A stretch of DNA of 5,632 bases from an archaeon (lineage in GTDB: Archaea; Methanobacteriota; Methanobacteria; Methanobacteriales; Methanobacteriaceae). The stretch is from contig JAKSUD010000065.1 of the NCBI GenBank assembly GCA_024409185.1, positions 1-5,632 on the forward strand. Direction: 5' to 3'. How positions within the stretch are numbered: position 1 is the stretch's first letter; every line of letters starts with the position of its first letter. The notes beneath the pieces were generated by a model. The model searched no databases, had not been told where the DNA came from, and saw nothing but the letters and a program-made list of their open reading frames with translations. Shown one piece after another: positions 5,551 to 5,632 of the stretch. The translations under genes and the position numbers were made by a program.

Positions 5551-5632
5551 ATGAAATTTAAACAAGCTACTAATTTTTTACTTTTTTTAACTTTATATTT
5601 ATTAATCTTTTTAATTTTTTACATAAAATATG
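5551..5632 (+). CDS. Possible start of a membrane protein, cut by window end
   Basis: An ATG at 5551 opens a frame that stays open for 27 codons to the window edge. It encodes a short polar start (MKFKQATN) and then about 17 Leu/Phe/Ile-rich residues, like a signal peptide or first membrane helix. No Shine-Dalgarno precedes it. A TATA-like TTTTATAT (5524-5531) lies about 25 nt upstream of the ATG, which would suit a leaderless transcript. Strong caution: T-rich noncoding DNA also translates as Phe/Leu, so this may be chance. Confidence 0.3.
   Translation, partial: MKFKQATNFLLFLTLYLLIFLIFYIKY

Overview
The window is very AT-rich and looks like the chromosome of a methanogenic archaeon of the order Methanobacteriales, most likely Methanobrevibacter or Methanosphaera. 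The reasons are a methionine tRNA interrupted by a short intron with a bulge-helix-bulge splice structure and no encoded CCA, archaeal TATA boxes and GGTG/GGAGG ribosome sites, oligo-T terminators, and a large secreted 'adhesin-like' protein with a parallel beta-helix followed by Ig-like domains. The genus is an inference from these traits.

Left part, minus strand: a six-helix DUF308/HdeD-like membrane protein (98-577) ends in a 12-bp hairpin plus T-rich tract, beside a 30-bp direct repeat that reaches the window edge. Its promoter region (590-670) has a TATA box and a dyad near the expected transcription start. Next comes the 779-residue surface protein (762-3101), which has a TTG start and its own hairpin/oligo-T terminator. 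Between its beta-helix and its Ig-like domains lies a domain of about 240 residues with a CSS...RRD pattern suggestive of a cysteine Ntn-hydrolase.

Centre: 3102-3321 holds no gene that I can see. It carries the divergent promoters of the surface protein (minus) and the tRNA (plus) and an A12 tract. The elongator tRNA-Met gene (3322-3436, intron 3360-3400) follows, with T tracts behind it. Parts of the intron are complementary both to the 3' trailer and to the D/anticodon arm.

Right part, plus strand: a two-gene unit encodes a divergent aldo/keto reductase with a C-terminal 2[4Fe-4S] ferredoxin domain (3597-4745) and a ThiF/MoeB/HesA-like E1 enzyme without the usual zinc cysteines (about 4751-5497). 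The stop codon of the first gene lies inside the ribosome site of the second, so the two are probably translationally coupled. After a T-rich, repeat-bearing intergenic stretch, a possible leaderless membrane protein starts at 5551 and runs off the window. I see no mobile element, CRISPR array or defence system.
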